The notes below the pieces were generated by a model that had not been told where the DNA came from, searched no databases, and saw only the letters and a program-made list of their open reading frames with translations. DNA of 41,981 bases, taken from IMG/VR virus record IMGVR_UViG_3300010297_000010, positions 1 through 41,981 of that record; one strand, given 5' to 3'. A program made the position numbers and the translations under genes. The DNA is from a virus. Of this stretch, positions 7,470-16,900 are shown piece after piece (positions within the stretch are counted from its first letter, which is position 1; every line of letters begins with the position of its first letter).

Positions 7470-8993
7470 TTATACTTTAAGAACGCACTCTACTAGTTTT
7501 TCGCCTTCATCGTTGTTTGATTCTAGTGCTATGCCTACCATTGCTGTCGAAGCAATAGTTGTGCATACACCATCTTGCCAAGCGTAAACTGCCATACCTT
7601 TTGAAACTGGACCTTTCACTCTTACTGGTAAACGTCCTTTAAGTCCAATGTATTGACCTTCTGCTTCTGAATTCATCATAAGTGCAGGATCAGTTGATAC
7701 AACACCGATACAGAAAGAACTTGCCTTAGCTGGTTCTACTTCATGCTCAGGATCAGCACTGACTGCTACTGCTGTGCCTGGTTCTAGTTCGCAGCAAGTG
7801 GTATACTTTTCTGCAAGGTCAGCATAACGAGCTTGTGTAGCTGTACCAGTAATTACGTTTGCTGCCATGTTTCCTGAACTATCTCTTGAAACAATCTTAT
7901 TGGCAGTAGCTGCAACACTAGCAGACTGATAAGGTACAGTAGCATTATCGTCTACTGCTAATAGTGCAGCTCTATCTGCTTCGCCTTTAAATGCTGTAGC
8001 ATGTACTTCGCTAAATTTATAACTCAAATTACCTAGTGAAATGTTATTATTTGTAAATGGAGCCATTTCGTTATGCTTAATAACTAGTGAAGTTATGCTT
8101 GTTCCACTTTCATTTGTTGCTTTAAATCTTATTTCACTACTATTACCAGTTTGGTTTTCGATAATAGCTTTATCACCGTTTTCGATTGATAATTTAAGAT
8201 CTAATTCATTTCCTATAGTTAATCCTGTATCACTAAATGTAACTGTATTTGTAAAATTAGGAGATCCTGTTGTAACATAATTAGCAGCATCAATGCCACC
8301 TAATTTTGCAGCGTTTGACGCTGTTCCGTGGTATTGAAATACTCTATCTGCTACTTCTGCACTATTTGTAACGCCGTTATCAGCATTCATAGTCCATTTC
8401 ATAGTTAAACCTTTACGGATTCTATCAAATCCTTCTATCGGATTAACAGCATTTAGTGTAAATTCATTGGAACTAATAATATAAACAACAGTATCGTCGA
8501 TAATAGCTTGAATAATACTTCTAGATGTACCGGTTGAATCTTGAACTTCGGCACTAACCATGTTTGTTACGCCTGAGCCAGCAACTTGAGGACCAACCAA
8601 TACAAAGTCTCCAGTGGCATTTAAAACATATAATTGTTGTGTGCTATTATTCCACCAAAAGTCTCCTTCTGATAGTCCATTTGGTGTGGTAGCTTTTACT
8701 TCAGAACCACCTGTAGCTTTCCAATATCCTACACCGGGCGAAGCATTGTCTGATGCTACAAAATATTTAATTTTATTTTGAGTTGTATCAAACCAAATCT
8801 GTCCTCTAATAGCTCTTGTAGGAGCGTTGCCGCCTGCAAAGTTTTCTAATAAGAATAATAAGTTCTCGTTTTGGATTTCTCCGTACCCTGCGTAGTTTTT
8901 ACCAATAAATTTAATATTGGTTGTTTGATCTATCGTTCCGTCCTCTACAATAGTAAGTTGCGAGTTATCAAATCTATCTATCTGGTATGCCAT
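7470..8993 (-). CDS. Tail fibre protein (shared N-terminal module, YADLAEKY-type C-terminal domain)
   Basis: This 507-residue fibre protein has three parts. The N-terminal module (residues 1-125) is shared with the 628-aa and 788-aa proteins: GYGEIQNENLLFLLENFAG, then RGQIWFDT, then GDFWWNNSTQQLYV and VLVGPQ. A Thr/Asn-rich shaft follows. The C-terminal domain starts near residue 390 with YADLAEKYTTCCELEPGTAV and continues with GVVSTDPALMMN and GRLPVRVKGPVSKGMAVYAW. Such C-terminal domains are widespread on phage fibres; some resemble Peptidase_G2-type self-processing regions, but I see no certain catalytic dyad here. The ATG is preceded by GAGGA (nine-base spacing) and by its own late-type promoter. 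It probably binds the receptor or forms the distal part of a fibre. Confidence 0.75.
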   Translation of the reverse strand: MAYQIDRFDNSQLTIVEDGTIDQTTNIKFIGKNYAGYGEIQNENLLFLLENFAGGNAPTRAIRGQIWFDTTQNKIKYFVASDNASPGVGYWKATGGSEVKATTPNGLSEGDFWWNNSTQQLYVLNATGDFVLVGPQVAGSGVTNMVSAEVQDSTGTSRSIIQAIIDDTVVYIISSNEFTLNAVNPIEGFDRIRKGLTMKWTMNADNGVTNSAEVADRVFQYHGTASNAAKLGGIDAANYVTTGSPNFTNTVTFSDTGLTIGNELDLKLSIENGDKAIIENQTGNSSEIRFKATNESGTSITSLVIKHNEMAPFTNNNISLGNLSYKFSEVHATAFKGEADRAALLAVDDNATVPYQSASVAATANKIVSRDSSGNMAANVITGTATQARYADLAEKYTTCCELEPGTAVAVSADPEHEVEPAKASSFCIGVVSTDPALMMNSEAEGQYIGLKGRLPVRVKGPVSKGMAVYAWQDGVCTTIASTAMVGIALESNNDEGEKLVECVLKV

Positions 8994-9021
8994 ACTGGTT
9001 GTTCCTCTAAATTATGTTATG

Positions 9022-9029
9022 TATTTATC
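9022..9029 (-). promoter_or_regulatory. Late-type promoter element for the 507-aa fibre gene
   Basis: GATAAATA on the minus strand lies in the 38-base gap, about 29 bases before the ATG at 8993 and upstream of the GAGGA ribosome binding site. It resembles the T4 late promoter (TATAAATA). The same octamer occurs before gp6. Confidence 0.6.
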
Positions 9030-9031
9030 CA

Positions 9032-10918
9032 TTAATACTGTGTTGTAGCTTGCCAAACCCAAGTCGGTGTAGTCAAACCTGTGTTAGGATCATAATAGTC
9101 CTCAATTTCATATTCTAATAATTGTCTGTTCGGTGATGCAAATTCGATATTTGTAAACGCAATATCTCGCACAACTGGTTGGTTTTGAGTGCCGCCGGCG
9201 TCAACAGCAACAGTCTCAACATTCTTTGCACCATCGATGTTAATTGTAACACTAGAATAACTATATGTATGAATATTAGCTACTTTACCAATATTTCGTG
9301 CTTCTGCAGGAAATAAATCTTGTATATATCCTGCTAACGTATCTAGATATTGAGCATCTGTATCTAATCCTGTAACGTCAAATGTTAATGTTAAGGGAGC
9401 TGTTAAGAACGAGCTATCAACATAAAGTTTATTTGCAGCGTCTTGGTTTAATTCAGGTGGTGCAATATTCCTAATTTTTCTTTGCTGAGTTAAGTTTATA
9501 TCTCCGCCTGCACTAATATTAATAGCACTTTGGGCGTTAATATTTAACACAGTAGTTGATGTAAATGTGTTACCGTCAAAGTTTAAATTATCTACATTAA
9601 GACTAACTAGAGTTCCTACTCTAACAAGATCATCAGCAAATGTAATATTTTGCAAACTTTCGCCTGCAATTTTAGTTACGCCTGCAATAGTTAATGCTCC
9701 TGTTTCTTCTAATATATCAATATTTTTATTAAATGTCCAACTATTAGTTTCCTTGCGCCAAGTAATTGTTTTGTCGCCTTCAGTTGATCTAAGCTCAATA
9801 CCACCACCGTCTGCTAAATTATCGTCTCCTGCTAATCCTTCAGCAGTAACAGCAAGTTTAATTGATTTGTCCAAAACTTGCAATGATGTAACTTCAACGC
9901 TCAACTGTTCACCTTCAACTGTTAGGTTACCTGTGATACGCATATCGCCTTCTAAGTCTAGTGTATATTGCGGCAATCTGCCAACATTAAATATACCCAT
10001 TCTGCCTTCACTAGCATCAATTCTAATAGCATCAACAATTTGTCCTTGGTTAGCACCTGAGCGCACACGCAGTCTTAAATCACTTGCTGTAAGGCTATTT
10101 TCAATAAAAAAGTCATTACCTTGAGGACGCATATTTACAAAGGCATTATCTGGAGTAGAAAACTGTAAGCCTTGTGTGTTTCTTATATCTAAACTTCCTA
10201 ATGTCAAACTATCTTGATCTGCTCGAATAAATTGATCAGCTGTAAGAAAACTTCCGTCCTGTGTTTTAATTTTACTTGTGCTTTCAGCAACACCAATAAA
10301 TTGGAAGTTTTCTTTCTCGTATACATTAAATCCTTTAAAGATAATACCGTTAGGATTATTATCATTTACTAGTTGAGCAACCTGATCTTGAAGTGTTGGA
10401 ATAAATTCTGAATTACTGAACAGACCTACTTCACTGTTTGCAATAAATAATTTTACTACAGCAACATTTGAACCTGTTGTACTTCTAATGTTTTCTACAA
10501 ATAATCCGCTCTTACCTTGACTAGTTGTATATCCAGGGCCGATTAATAAAGGATCACCGGTGCCATCAAAAAAGTATAGCTGATCGTTTCTATTATCAAA
10601 CCAAAAATCACCTTCAACTAACTCTTCAGGCTGTGTTGCTTGTACAAAAGGCTCACCCGTTGACTTCCACTGTGTGCCAGTATATAATTTTAATTTTTCA
10701 TTACTAGTGTCCCACCATAACTGACCGCGCAACGGATTACTAGGAGCAGCAGTATTTGAAAAATTTTCAAGTAATTTAATAAAGTTTTCATTAAAAGCTT
10801 CACCGTAACCTCTATAGCCACGACCTACAAGTGTTAAGTTGGTGCTGTTTGTATCAACCTTACCGTCTATTAGATCTACTAATATTGTGCCGTCTGTTTT
10901 GTTTAGTTGATAGCTCAT
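9032..10918 (-). CDS. Tail fibre protein (shared N-terminal module, long beta-shaft)
   Basis: This 628-residue protein has the same N-terminal module as its two neighbours: GYGEAFNENFIKLLENFSN, RGQLWWDT, LKLYTGTQWK, GDFWFDNRNDQLYFF and LIGPGY. Residues from about 300 to 500 form a beta-rich shaft typical of phage fibres (GRLPQYTLDLEGDMRITGNL; LNINAQSAINISAGGDINLT; RKIRNIAPPELNQDAANKLYVD). The C-terminus has no tail-collar or YADLAEKY domain and ends in DYYDPNTGLTTPTWVWQATT. Its ATG overlaps the TGA of the upstream gene (ATGA), so it should be coupled to the 788-aa fibre gene. A second fibre or an intermediate segment of a composite fibre is plausible. Confidence 0.72.
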   Translation of the reverse strand: MSYQLNKTDGTILVDLIDGKVDTNSTNLTLVGRGYRGYGEAFNENFIKLLENFSNTAAPSNPLRGQLWWDTSNEKLKLYTGTQWKSTGEPFVQATQPEELVEGDFWFDNRNDQLYFFDGTGDPLLIGPGYTTSQGKSGLFVENIRSTTGSNVAVVKLFIANSEVGLFSNSEFIPTLQDQVAQLVNDNNPNGIIFKGFNVYEKENFQFIGVAESTSKIKTQDGSFLTADQFIRADQDSLTLGSLDIRNTQGLQFSTPDNAFVNMRPQGNDFFIENSLTASDLRLRVRSGANQGQIVDAIRIDASEGRMGIFNVGRLPQYTLDLEGDMRITGNLTVEGEQLSVEVTSLQVLDKSIKLAVTAEGLAGDDNLADGGGIELRSTEGDKTITWRKETNSWTFNKNIDILEETGALTIAGVTKIAGESLQNITFADDLVRVGTLVSLNVDNLNFDGNTFTSTTVLNINAQSAINISAGGDINLTQQRKIRNIAPPELNQDAANKLYVDSSFLTAPLTLTFDVTGLDTDAQYLDTLAGYIQDLFPAEARNIGKVANIHTYSYSSVTINIDGAKNVETVAVDAGGTQNQPVVRDIAFTNIEFASPNRQLLEYEIEDYYDPNTGLTTPTWVWQATTQY

Positions 10919-13281
10919 TCTGAAACTTCTCCGTAGTAAATAATGTAATTTAATGCTAAGTATGGGTTCATAACATTTAATGGCGCACTAAGTCCTGCAG
11001 AAGTATTAACCCCTCCTGTATTTAAAATACCTTGGAAGCCTGAGGTTCCCGATTCAAGTGATATAGGATCAGCATCGTTATCTTCAATCAATACTCCAGG
11101 ATTATTAGGATCTTCTGTTTTTTGTGAAATAGCATAAAATTGACTGTTATCTCCACGTAGCTGATGTTCGTGTTGAGGTAAATTTTGTAGTTCAATTTGC
11201 GAAGATTGACTACCTAAGCTTGAACCGACCTTGTCCGCTCCTATACCAGTAAATGCGTTACCTATGATGCTAAAAGTCTTAACACCACTTGCTTCAGTAG
11301 AATCAACAGTGATTGTTAAATCATGTGCAGGTGATGCACCTCCAAAAATTATACCTGAAATTGTAATTTTATCGTTTACTTCATACCCCTGTCCTGGATT
11401 AGTAACTTGAACAGTATATATTCCTTCATTTGTTTGTACAGCAAATACTGCATTGCTACCTGTACCAATTGTGTTAATACCCTGTAAATTTTTAAAACTT
11501 TGAATTGAACTTGTAACTCTGTTTGCAGGTGTTCCGCCCATATTGTCTACACCCAAAGGCATGCGTCCACGCATATCTGGTAGTGCAAATGTAGCAGAAC
11601 CTCCATCACTTAACAGTGTAGGATCTAAAAAGTTATGCCCTATTACTGCCCAAAGCTGAGCGTAAGCAGATTTACTAACAACTTCACCGTTACATATTAA
11701 CCATCCTGCAGGTGCAACATTACCACCAAATGGAAGAATACTGCCTACTGGTGTGATAGGCACAGTTTTTATAAAGTCACTTTTTGTAACTCTTTTGACA
11801 CCTGTATTACCTGATGTAACATTGATTAATAATTCATCTGTGCCCGCTACATTAGAAATTGCATCTCTACTAGCAATAAATGTGTTCTTAATAGAGATAT
11901 TAAAAACTTTTTCCTCTCCAGTACTTCCGTCAAAGTCAAAACTAGGAGCTTCTACATCTCCTGAGACGCTAAAAGTAGTTGCATTAGCAAGCTTGTTAGC
12001 TTTGTCTGCTGTACCATTCACCGTACCAGTAACATCACCTTCTAAGTTTCCTTTAAATTTTAATGCATGAACTGTATTAAATTTAGTATCTTCATTTCCT
12101 AAATCAATTTGCTCAGTAATAGATGGCATAATTTTACTACTTACTGTAGTTTCCCCTGTTATGTTGAGATCGTTACCTACATTAAGATTTTCTGCTATTC
12201 CTACGCCGCCAGCGGTGACTAATGATCCTGAATTAATATCAGTACTAGAAGATGTATTTTGAATAGTTATTACGCCACTTGTTGGGTCATCTGGAATTGG
12301 TGTTACTTTAACATTGCCAACGACATGCAATGCTTCATCTGGTGAAGTATTGTTTACACCGAATGTTCCGTTGCTTGCTACTGTTAATACATCATTAAAT
12401 TTGTCGCCGTCTCTTAAAGAAAATTTGATATTAGATGCGTTTTTACTAGCAATAAACTGTATGCTGTCTGTTTCGCCTGCCAAAACTTTTATGTTTAGAT
12501 GGTCTTCAGATCCAATCTTAACCCCATCATTTGTTTTTACTCTTAATTGCTGTTCCATAGTTCCAGCAGCATCAGTTCTAATAAAGTTTTCAGCTGGAAC
12601 ATTTTGTGAGCCAGTTGCTGTTGTAACTACTAAAGATTTTGCCTTTTGAGCTACACCTTGGAATTTAATTGGATTGTTTTCTTCAAACGGTGTTTCGTCT
12701 CTGATGTTTAAACCTTTTGAAATTGCGCTAAATCCATCAATCTTAGCTTTTGGTGTAAAGTTCTGTGAGCTAAGAATAGCATAAGGAACACCTTCTACAA
12801 ACAGAGTAAATATCTCTACAGTTTCTTCTGTAGTTGTTACAATTTCTTGTTTCCTGCCACCTGTAAGTAGACCTAAAGAAGTTTCAGGACCTATTAATAC
12901 CCAAGCTACACCAGTATAAACAAATAATTGCTGATTGGTAGTATCAACCCATAAATCACCTGATGTAGATTGTGATGCAGTCGGTCTTGCAGAAGATTTA
13001 GTAAATCCGCTGGCTGTTTTCCATTGTGTGCTATCGTATACTTTTAATTGGCTTTCTGTGCCTCCTGTATCATACCAAAGCTGTCCTTCTACCGGGGTTA
13101 CAGGTTCGGTAGGCGATGCAAAATTTTCTAATAAGTGTAAAAAGTTTTCAGCTACTGCTTGTCCGTACCCTGTAGCCCTTTTTCCAGGTAATTGCATACC
13201 TGTTTCGATATTAATTAAATTATCTTCAACTAGTATAACACCTTTATTAGCTTCGTCGCTATATCTTACCTCATATGGCAT
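10915..13281 (-). CDS. Short-tail-fibre-like protein with tail-collar domain (gp12-type)
   Basis: This 788-residue protein starts with the shared fibre module (GYGQAVAENFLHLLENFAS, GQLWYDT, GDLWVDTTNQQLFVY, LIGPET). A beta-rich shaft follows (GVNNTSPDEALHVVGNVKV). From P511 it shows a phage tail-collar domain: PVGSILPFGGNVAPAGWLIC, then FALPDMRGRMPLGVD near 564-577, and LPQHEHQL near 695 with an HxH pair like the metal-binding histidines of T4 gp12. It ends in NPYLALNYIIYYGE, a usual tail-collar ending. Between RGRMPLGVD and the HxH motif it carries an inserted VTNPGQGYEVNDKITISG unit (about residue 626) that also occurs in the 4688-aa protein. It is the best candidate for the receptor-contacting fibre. 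TAATG couples it to the gene before. Confidence 0.82.
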   Translation of the reverse strand: MPYEVRYSDEANKGVILVEDNLINIETGMQLPGKRATGYGQAVAENFLHLLENFASPTEPVTPVEGQLWYDTGGTESQLKVYDSTQWKTASGFTKSSARPTASQSTSGDLWVDTTNQQLFVYTGVAWVLIGPETSLGLLTGGRKQEIVTTTEETVEIFTLFVEGVPYAILSSQNFTPKAKIDGFSAISKGLNIRDETPFEENNPIKFQGVAQKAKSLVVTTATGSQNVPAENFIRTDAAGTMEQQLRVKTNDGVKIGSEDHLNIKVLAGETDSIQFIASKNASNIKFSLRDGDKFNDVLTVASNGTFGVNNTSPDEALHVVGNVKVTPIPDDPTSGVITIQNTSSSTDINSGSLVTAGGVGIAENLNVGNDLNITGETTVSSKIMPSITEQIDLGNEDTKFNTVHALKFKGNLEGDVTGTVNGTADKANKLANATTFSVSGDVEAPSFDFDGSTGEEKVFNISIKNTFIASRDAISNVAGTDELLINVTSGNTGVKRVTKSDFIKTVPITPVGSILPFGGNVAPAGWLICNGEVVSKSAYAQLWAVIGHNFLDPTLLSDGGSATFALPDMRGRMPLGVDNMGGTPANRVTSSIQSFKNLQGINTIGTGSNAVFAVQTNEGIYTVQVTNPGQGYEVNDKITISGIIFGGASPAHDLTITVDSTEASGVKTFSIIGNAFTGIGADKVGSSLGSQSSQIELQNLPQHEHQLRGDNSQFYAISQKTEDPNNPGVLIEDNDADPISLESGTSGFQGILNTGGVNTSAGLSAPLNVMNPYLALNYIIYYGEVSE

Positions 13282-13895
13282 TATGCATTACCTCCTGAAA
13301 GGCTTTGTATTCTTACAGTATAATCAATCTGTATTAGTCTATTAAGTGACTTTTGTATAGGGTGGAAAATAACATGAGTTATAAGTCTACCTGTAGCATT
13401 TGGATCACTAGATTTGCTTCTTAAACCTAATTCATCAAATACAAAATTCCCTTCCATGTCTGTAGCATTGTCAAATGCGTCTTGTCCGTTAGGCTCGCTA
13501 TAATCTAACAAGCAACTTACTAAAACATCTGTATAATTTGTGCCACTTACATGCCTTGTTTCGATATAATTATTATTAGGATTTTTATTTAATAATCCAT
13601 CATCTACTACAACTTTTGAATAAGTTTGATTATATAAACTTGCATTAGTGCCGGTTGAATTAGGAGTTAAGTAAGCAATTATACCTGTAGGATCAACACT
13701 TGTGCCTCCATTTCCAAAACTCATTTCGTATATAAAACCTTGGCTCATGTTTGCAATACTCTCCGCCAACGCTAAACTCATGTTTTCGTAGTGTATAGCA
13801 TTTCTCTTTTGTACAAAAATTTCGCCATTAGAAGGATCATATATTTTAATATGTCCCTGTACCGAAACTCCGTTTAATTCGTTTATACTATCCAT
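13281..13895 (-). CDS. Conserved phage structural protein, unassigned
   Basis: This 204-residue protein has no enzymatic motif. It looks beta-rich, with an opening GVSVQGHIKIYDPSNGEIFV, a helix (HYENMSLALAESIANMS), a Gly turn (EMSFGNGGTSVDPTG), and a closing strand pair (RLIQIDYTVRIQSLSG). The style and location between the giant wedge protein and the fibre genes match small baseplate or fibre-adaptor proteins of marine T4-like phages, but I cannot give it a T4 number. It has an AGGAAA ribosome binding site nine bases before the ATG and its own late-type promoter element just upstream. Its stop overlaps the ATG of the tail-collar fibre gene, which supports a shared role in fibre attachment. 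Confidence 0.65.
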   Translation of the reverse strand: MDSINELNGVSVQGHIKIYDPSNGEIFVQKRNAIHYENMSLALAESIANMSQGFIYEMSFGNGGTSVDPTGIIAYLTPNSTGTNASLYNQTYSKVVVDDGLLNKNPNNNYIETRHVSGTNYTDVLVSCLLDYSEPNGQDAFDNATDMEGNFVFDELGLRSKSSDPNATGRLITHVIFHPIQKSLNRLIQIDYTVRIQSLSGGNA

Positions 13896-13914
13896 TTATT
13901 TGTTTCCTATACTG

Positions 13915-13922
13915 TATTTATT
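13915..13922 (-). promoter_or_regulatory. Late-type promoter element for the 204-aa and fibre genes
   Basis: AATAAATA on the minus strand overlaps the stop of the giant gene and lies about 20 bases before the ATG at 13895. The following bases (CAGTATAG) resemble those after the element at 41483-41490 (GTATAG). It probably starts the fibre transcript. Confidence 0.5.
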
Positions 13923-16900
13923 AGTTTCCTGCTCTTAAGAAAAATCCGATGCTTGTTTCAGTTTCAGTAATTGATTCGCCTAGGCGATGCCAAATATTTC
14001 CTTTTTTCCTTACAATAACTATATTCTTTTGCTCAATGTTTAATATTGATGGACTTTTGATTACTATTCTTGCGTTTGACTGATTATTATAATATTCTAT
14101 CTGGTAATCTGCAGGCACTATAGAATCTGCTTCTGGAGAATCTAGTGCTGCTGCTGCATCAAATTTAGCAAACGGTTTAGGATTTAACCTAATTCCGTTT
14201 ACAAATACTTCAAATTCATCAGTAGATAACGGCAAAAAGTTAAGATTTATTGTATCTACATTTGTTGCAGTTTGACTTTGAGTTACGTCTACATAAGGTA
14301 TAAACTTACTTATATCTGCTAGATATACTTGTTCACCTTTAGGATGCACACTAGCAACTCCTGTACCTAACGTTCCTCTGCGTAATTGCTTTAACACATT
14401 TCCTTCTTTTATTAGATACTCTATACGCTCTTTATTAATAAACAACACACCTGGAATATTTTTTGATCTATCAGGTTCTATTAGATTTGTTCCATCTTCT
14501 ACTTCTATAGATAAACTAGTTTCTGTAATAGGCTTCACAAGTTTTGTAGGTGATGAATCAATTCTACTGTAAGTTGTTCTATTTAAAATATCCTTAAATA
14601 TCCTGTATCGAACAATTGTAGAATCATCTCCTAGAGTAGTTACTTGAATGTCTAGTGTATCTTGCACTTGACCTGGAACTAATTCTTCAACACTTTTACT
14701 TGTTGTAGGTGTAACAAAACTATCTCCATCTACAATAATTTCTTCAGCAGTTATACCTTTAGCATTTGAATAATTTAAATTTCCGCCGTCTAGATCTAGA
14801 TCATATGTTTTAGGATCAAATAATATACTACCATCACTTGTAGTTTTTCTAACAATAAATGCTACTCTATCCTCATCTGCTGCTTTAGTTGTAGTTGCAT
14901 CTAAATCATCAAGATATAAAACCTGTGTGCTGCCGTCACCGATAATTGTAAGGCAAGTTGCATTAAGATTTGTCTGTTGAGGTGTTCCAAAGTTAGGATC
15001 ATCTAATCTAACATTGTTAACTATATTACCTATAGAATCATACCCTACTCTATAAACATTATAGGCAATATTATCCTCTAGAGGTTTACTGAGAACAATA
15101 CCGGTTGAATCATCCATATAGACAATTTCATCTTCGATAGTATTTTCTATTTCGTCCCAAACATCGTTAAACCATCCTTTAGTATCCCAGCCAAAGTTTG
15201 CTGCAAATTCAAAACTTTTGATTTCTACTCCGCCGTAATCAACACCGTCCATAAGTTGTGCAATATCATTACCAAATGCATTTTCACCTGGGGCATATGC
15301 AAATTTAATTCTATCCACTGCATTAAGCATATCAATAGATCTTACATAGGATATAGAAACAGTACTATCTAGAGCAGGAGCATTATTTAATTCAATTTGT
15401 CCTAAGTATCTTGTGTAACTTTTTGAAGTATCTTTTATATTTGTCACTGTAAATTGACTAGACAAAATCTCTACACTATTAACAACAATTTGTATAGTAC
15501 TTTTATCTAAGTTTATTGGAAACAGTAAATCAAATTTAGTCTTACTTCCAGAACCAGTAAATGTTTCAGTATTGCCTAGTGCATTTATATCTAAAATATT
15601 TTCAACACTATTTCTATCAAATTTAACTTTTGTTTGAAAAGATCTAGTTAAATTTTCTCCAAGAACTGCTATTGCAGTAGCCGGCACACCTTGACTGTTA
15701 GGTGGTGGTGTAATTTTAATGGTAGGAATTTGTGTATATCCGTGTCCTTTATTTGTAATTACTATGTTAGTTATTGTTCCATACCCTACATATGCCTGTG
15801 CAGTTGCACCATAGCCGTTACCTACTATTTCTACTTTAGGTGCCACTGTATATTCTGTGCCTGGATTAAGTATGTCAATCCTTATTATACTAGAACCAAT
15901 ATTTTCTAACCAATTCTTATACAGACCCTCATTTAATTTTCTGTTATCAGTAACAATTGTACCGTCTTCTACAGTAACACTAACTGGTAAAATTTTGTTT
16001 ACATCAGAATCATAATATGATGGTAAATCAAAATCAGTAGTCATTGTAGGTGCTAACTCAGTCTTTTGAAAATTACTTATAAATTCTCTAATATTAGTTT
16101 TATAAGGTTTTACTTCTTCTATATACTTTTTATAATTTTCTAAATTATCAACATTATAAGTAAGATCTTGTTCTAAATTTCCTGCTAAATGTTTTACTTT
16201 AATAAAGCTTGTTTTAAAGAACCAATCTGGCGTCTGTTCAGTAAGTATATAACGTAATGTTGAAATAAACAATTGATTATATTCAATACGTAAATCCTTA
16301 ATAAACAAATTATTTTTGACAGTTTCTAATATAACTCTTAATTCAAACCTTGGATCAATATCGAATAAGAAAGAGTCAAAACTCTTATTATCAAACCCTG
16401 AATTACTTGTTTCTGTTTTATAAAGGTTATCTTTAAATTGAATTGTACCGTTTTCTCTACCAATAGTTTTATAATCGTTTTCTGTACCAACGTTAACTTT
16501 TTCTAAAATCGCCCAGCCACCGGTGCCTACATTAGCAACCTTAATAATGTCGCCTAATTTATCATCTATAAAAGATAATTCATAAGTATTATTAACATTA
16601 AAATCAGTAGTTGTTAAGACATTATATCCGCTTTCGTACCAATCTACATATTCCCAATATTTGGTTACATCATAGCTTTGTACTTTAATTCTATTCCATT
16701 TAAATTGTTCGTCATCATAAGAGTACATACTCCACTTATTGTCAACTTCAGAATCTGCTTCAACTAATACTGTATGTTGTCTAACAATAATTTGTGTAGA
16801 CTCAGAATAATTTTTACCACTATAGATTACTTTAACATTTGTAATTTGTCCTAAATTGTTTATAGTAAAATCTAATCTAGCATCTTGTCCTATACCCTTA

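Noticed and set aside
9567-13345. Several plus-strand open frames of 60-185 aa opposite the fibre genes
   Set aside because: They lie fully opposite strong fibre genes, have Ser/Leu/Pro-rich shadow composition and no promoter or ribosome binding site.
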